The notes below the pieces were generated by a model that saw nothing but the letters and a program-made list of their open reading frames with translations, had not been told where the DNA came from and made no database searches. This document shows, piece after piece, positions 7,918 to 10,151 of a stretch of DNA of 10,151 nucleotides (position 1 is its first letter; every line of letters begins with the position of its first letter). This DNA comes from Caulobacteraceae bacterium. GTDB lineage: Bacteria; Pseudomonadota; Alphaproteobacteria; Caulobacterales; Caulobacteraceae. The position numbers and the translations under genes were made by a program. The stretch covers positions 1-10,151 of the forward strand of contig JAQGII010000447.1 in assembly GCA_028291305.1 (NCBI GenBank), given 5' to 3'.

Positions 7918-7946
7918 GCGGAATCGGGGAGTAAAGGCGTCCAGGT

Positions 7947-8879
7947 CTACCCCGCCTTGACCGGCCCCTTCTTGGGCGTGGAGGGCCGCGCCGGCAGCGA
8001 CTTGATGTAGACGGCGATGGCGTGGCGGTCGGCGGGGGTCAGCTTGGCCAGGCCGTCGACCACCAGGGCCATGGCGTCGGCGACGTAGTCGCCGTCCGGC
8101 TTGGCGCCGGTCTTCAGCAGCTCCTCGAGATCGGCCATGTCCATCTTGCCGAGGCCCTTGGGGTCGGAGGTGATGTTGGGCGCCTTCTGGTCGTCAGGAC
8201 CGGCGGGGTTGCCCGCATAGGCGCTCTTCTCCTCGATGGCGCCCAGGTTGTTGCGCGGGCTGTGGCATTCGCCGCAGTGCGCGACGGCCTCGGCGAGATA
8301 GCGGCCGCGGTTCCATTCGGGGCTCTGGCCGGCCACCGGCGCCAGCGGGCCGGGATGGAAATACAGGGCGCGCCAGCCGAGCAGCAACGGGCGGATGCCG
8401 TAGGGCGCCTTGGCCTGCTGCGGCTTGCTCGGCTGCGGCGAGGCCGGCACGGTCTTGAGATAGGCCCACAGGTCGGCGATGTCCGCGTCGGTCATCTTGG
8501 CGAACGCCGGATAGGGGAACACCGGATAGAGCAGCTCGCCCTTCTTGCCCTTGCCTTCGCGCATGGCGCGATGGAAGTCGGCGGCGCTCCAGGCGCCGAT
8601 GCCGTTGGTCTTGTCGGGCGTGATGTTGGGGGCGAAGAAGACGCCGAAATCCGTGACCATCGGCGGGCCGCCCGCGAGCGGGGCGCCCTTGGCCTTGGTG
8701 TCGGTGTGGCAGCCGGCGCAGTCGCCCGCCGCGAACAGATAGGCGCCGCGCGCCGCGTTGCCGGCCTCAGGCGCAGCCGCTGGGGCCGCCTGAGGTCCGA
8801 CGAGGCAGAGGACGCCCGCAAGCGCCCCCAGGGCGAAGACGCTGAGTCGCGCCGCCGGGAACGATCGCCGTTGCGTCAT
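7947..8879 (-). CDS. Diheme c-type cytochrome
   Basis: A 310-residue exported cytochrome with two tandem class I heme domains. An Arg-rich N-terminus and hydrophobic stretch (about 1-36, ending PAAA) form the signal peptide. The first heme site is CAGCH at 54-58, with PNITPD at 84-89 and Met129 as a candidate axial ligand. The second is CGECH at 202-206, with APNITSDP near 233-240 and Met270 as a candidate ligand. PNIT-type loops and YPVFPYPAFAKM closely resemble the cytochrome subunits of membrane-bound alcohol and gluconate dehydrogenases. Those usually carry three hemes, and only two are present here. No C-terminal membrane helix is visible, so it is likely a soluble or signal-anchored periplasmic carrier. 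Its ATG overlaps the upstream cytochrome c' stop as TGATG, so the two should be translationally coupled. No dehydrogenase partner lies in the window, so the donor is unknown. Confidence 0.9.
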   Translation of the reverse strand: MTQRRSFPAARLSVFALGALAGVLCLVGPQAAPAAAPEAGNAARGAYLFAAGDCAGCHTDTKAKGAPLAGGPPMVTDFGVFFAPNITPDKTNGIGAWSAADFHRAMREGKGKKGELLYPVFPYPAFAKMTDADIADLWAYLKTVPASPQPSKPQQAKAPYGIRPLLLGWRALYFHPGPLAPVAGQSPEWNRGRYLAEAVAHCGECHSPRNNLGAIEEKSAYAGNPAGPDDQKAPNITSDPKGLGKMDMADLEELLKTGAKPDGDYVADAMALVVDGLAKLTPADRHAIAVYIKSLPARPSTPKKGPVKAG

Positions 8880-9355
8880 CAGCCGGGGAGCTTTTCCCGG
8901 AACGTGCCGTGGCAGGCGCCGCAGCCGTTTTTGCCGAGGTCGGCCTGGGCCGCCCCGACCGCTTCCGGCGTGCCGGTCTTGATCAGCTCGGCCTGCTTGG
9001 CTTCGAGACCCTTCAGGGTGGCGACGACGCCGGCGAACTTGTCATGGTCGGTCCAGACGACCGCCTTGGCGTTGGACACGCCCGGCATGTCGGTCGAGCT
9101 GGTGCCCGGCACGAACAGGGCGAGGATCTTGGGATTGCGCGCCTGCAGGTCGGCGATGGCCTTTTCGGCGTCGGCCTTGGCGCCTATGCCCTTGGCGTAG
9201 TCGTTGATCGCCTTGTTGTCGGCGGCCTGCGCCTTCATGAACGCCTGGCGGTCCTTGACCAGCGAGGTCTTGTCCTGGGCGACGACCGTCGACCCGAGCG
9301 CCGTGACGCCCAGCGCCACGATCGCCAGCGTTCCCCATTTACCCATACGCGCCAT
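8879..9355 (-). CDS. Cytochrome c' (class II cytochrome c)
   Basis: A 158-residue exported protein with a single heme site near its C-terminus, CGACH at 145-149, the arrangement that defines class II cytochromes. The four-helix-bundle pattern is visible. VKDRQAFMKAQAADNKAI after the signal peptide matches the first helix, with Met40 at the position of the family's heme-proximal Met. AVVWTDHDKFAGVVATLKGLEAKQAELIKTG precedes GKNGCGACHGTFREK. Residues 1-26 are a signal peptide ending TVVA. ATG 9355 is preceded by GGGAGG seven bases away, an excellent ribosome binding site; a TTG at 9370 lies inside that site and is rejected. Cytochromes c' bind NO or CO and may buffer nitrosative stress; low-spin relatives carry electrons. 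The sequence does not decide between these. It is the first gene of a two-gene unit with the diheme cytochrome. Confidence 0.9.
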   Translation of the reverse strand: MARMGKWGTLAIVALGVTALGSTVVAQDKTSLVKDRQAFMKAQAADNKAINDYAKGIGAKADAEKAIADLQARNPKILALFVPGTSSTDMPGVSNAKAVVWTDHDKFAGVVATLKGLEAKQAELIKTGTPEAVGAAQADLGKNGCGACHGTFREKLPG

Positions 9356-9385
9356 GAATCTTCCTCCCAAAGGCTTGTGATATCA

Positions 9386-9414
9386 ATCATACCCAGGACG
9401 GTGCGTTTCGCCAG
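9386..9414 (-). promoter_or_regulatory. Candidate promoter for the cytochrome unit
   Basis: On the minus strand TATGAT (9391-9386) is a good -10. CTGGCG (9414-9409) sits 17 bases upstream as a weak -35, the same hexamer and spacing as the sdhE candidate. Transcription would begin near 9379, about 24 bases before the cytochrome c' ATG. A perfect TTGACA at 9439-9434 further upstream lacks a recognisable -10 at the right distance, so it is less likely to be used. No convincing FNR/FixK box is present. Confidence 0.35.
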
Positions 9415-9483
9415 CCCCCTCCGGGACTTGTAGTGTCAACATTCCGCCTGCCGACCGCCCTAGGTAAGGCGTCGAAATGTGAA

Positions 9484-9589
9484 CCGGACCTGACGATCCG
9501 GCGTTCGCCCCCGAAAGGACGGGGTCCGCTCGCCCTGTTGCAGATCAGCCTTGCCTAGCCCCGACCCCGGGCGGAAGCTTGCGGGGGTC
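9484..9589 (+). other. Structured non-coding stretch upstream of the DUF4136-like gene
   Basis: Within the 262-base non-coding gap between the divergent starts (9356-9617), three short hairpins follow one another on the plus strand. CCGGA 9484-9488 pairs with TCCGG 9497-9501. CCCCG 9509-9513 pairs with CGGGG 9520-9524 around an AAAGGA loop. GACCCC 9563-9568 pairs with GGGGTC 9584-9589. If transcribed, this would be a structured leader. I recognise no known riboswitch or RNA family, and short GC stems arise easily at this composition, so the stretch may hold only a promoter that I cannot place. Confidence 0.25.
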
Positions 9590-9617
9590 CAACAAAGAAC
9601 AAGCCGGGGAAACGACC

Positions 9618-10151
9618 ATGCTGCTGCCGATCCTGGCGTGCCTGATGATGTGCGGGCAAAAGGTGGTCGTGACGGTGGACGCGACCTCCGCGCCGAGCGC
9701 GGCCGCCGCCGCGCCCGGCCACCCCCGCTTCCTGGTCCTGCCCGGCAACCACGCGGTGAAGCCGAGCGATCCCCAGTTCCGCAGATACGCCGATGAGATC
9801 GGCCGGGCTCTGGTGTTCCGGGGCTTCCAGCCGGCGCAGGACCCCGCCGCCGCGGATGTCGTCGTCGAGGTGGACTGGGAGGTCAGCGACCCGAAGACGG
9901 TGACCCGGCGCGTGTCCTCCAGCCAGTTCCAGCAGAACGGCGCCGCCGCCAGCGGCGTCAAGAGCGGCACGGCCGGCATGCCTGTGGCCACCGGGGGCGT
10001 GGCAGACGTGGGCTGGTCCAGCGCCACCGTGACGGTGAAGGAGACGACCTATGTGCGCACCCTGGCGGTCAGGACCTTCGATCGCTCCGGCTATGGCGCG
10101 GATCCGCCGCCCAAGGCGGTCTGGGAGGTCACGATCAGGTCCGAGGGGCCG
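9618..10151 (+). CDS. DUF4136-like protein, partial (runs off the window end)
   Basis: The frame is open from ATG 9618 to the last base, 178 codons without a stop. GGGGA at 9606-9610 is a reasonable ribosome binding site seven bases before the ATG. Residues RFLVLPGNHAVKPSDPQFRRYADEIGRALVFRGFQPA, then AAADVVVEVDWEVSDPKTVTRR, match the pattern of DUF4136-type envelope proteins: a short strand, a helix containing the RG-F-P turn, then the D-V-V-V strand with polar residues. A low-complexity Gly/Ala/Ser segment follows at about 105-140, then ATVTVKETTYVRTLAVRTFDRSGY. The N-terminus MLLPILACLMMCG is hydrophobic but has no basic residue, so export is uncertain; ILAC at 4-7 is only a poor lipobox. 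The function of DUF4136 is unknown. Family assignment is from pattern memory and moderately secure. Confidence 0.72.
   Translation, partial: MLLPILACLMMCGQKVVVTVDATSAPSAAAAAPGHPRFLVLPGNHAVKPSDPQFRRYADEIGRALVFRGFQPAQDPAAADVVVEVDWEVSDPKTVTRRVSSSQFQQNGAAASGVKSGTAGMPVATGGVADVGWSSATVTVKETTYVRTLAVRTFDRSGYGADPPPKAVWEVTIRSEGP

Noticed and set aside
9368..9370. Upstream TTG start for the cytochrome c' gene
   Set aside because: It lies within the GGGAGG ribosome binding site that serves ATG 9355.
9374..9390. FNR/FixK-like box (TTGTGATATCAA) near the cytochrome promoter
   Set aside because: The half-sites are spaced by the wrong number of bases for TTGAT-N4-ATCAA, and the left half does not match. It also overlaps the candidate -10.
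9426..9439. Second FNR/FixK-like candidate ending in GTCAA
   Set aside because: The expected left half-site reads ACTTG instead of TTGAY, so only one half matches.
9545..10027. Minus-strand 160-codon frame opposite the DUF4136-like gene, and the plus-strand frame 9551-9796
   Set aside because: The frame from 9618 stays open to the window end with a plausible ribosome binding site and family-like pattern; the others look like shadows.

Overview
The window is very GC-rich and almost fully coding. Its third-codon-position GC bias, gene families and gene order suggest an alphaproteobacterium of the Caulobacterales (Caulobacter or Phenylobacterium type). That placement is inferred from protein character and the recG / sdhE / mfd neighbourhood, not from a marker-gene comparison. 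I see no mobile element, CRISPR array, tRNA, rRNA or phage gene.

Layout. (1) 138-926 (+) encodes a MipA/OmpV-type outer-membrane protein. Its stop codon lies inside the stop of the convergent mfd reading frame. (2) 923-4407 (-) is mfd, the transcription-repair coupling factor. A one-base loss in a four-base homopolymer near 1165-1168 splits it: the continuous frame gives 1096 residues, and the last 80 native residues continue in another frame to 923. (3) 4420-4704 (-) is sdhE, the FAD-assembly factor of succinate dehydrogenase, directly upstream of mfd and probably co-transcribed with it. (4) 4880-6949 (+) is recG, divergent from sdhE. The 175-base gap between them holds a long imperfect palindrome of the intergenic-repeat kind. 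(5) 7030-7917 (+) is an exported cyclophilin-like protein with a degenerate active site. (6) 7947-8879 and 8879-9355 (both -) form a tight two-gene unit: a class II cytochrome c' followed by a diheme c-type cytochrome, with stop and start overlapping as TGATG. (7) 9371-9617 is non-coding, with a candidate cytochrome promoter and three small hairpins. (8) 9618 to the window end (+) is an open reading frame for a DUF4136-like protein that continues past the window.

How the genes fit together. Mfd and RecG are related DNA translocases that share the superfamily 2 motor and the TRG motif. Mfd removes stalled RNA polymerase and recruits excision repair; RecG remodels stalled forks and junctions. 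They flank sdhE, which links the cluster to respiration only by neighbourhood. The two cytochromes form a periplasmic electron-transfer unit with no dehydrogenase or oxidase visible here. Most of the window is ordinary housekeeping sequence. The mfd frameshift is the item most worth checking, and I did not find convincing evidence of an undescribed system.
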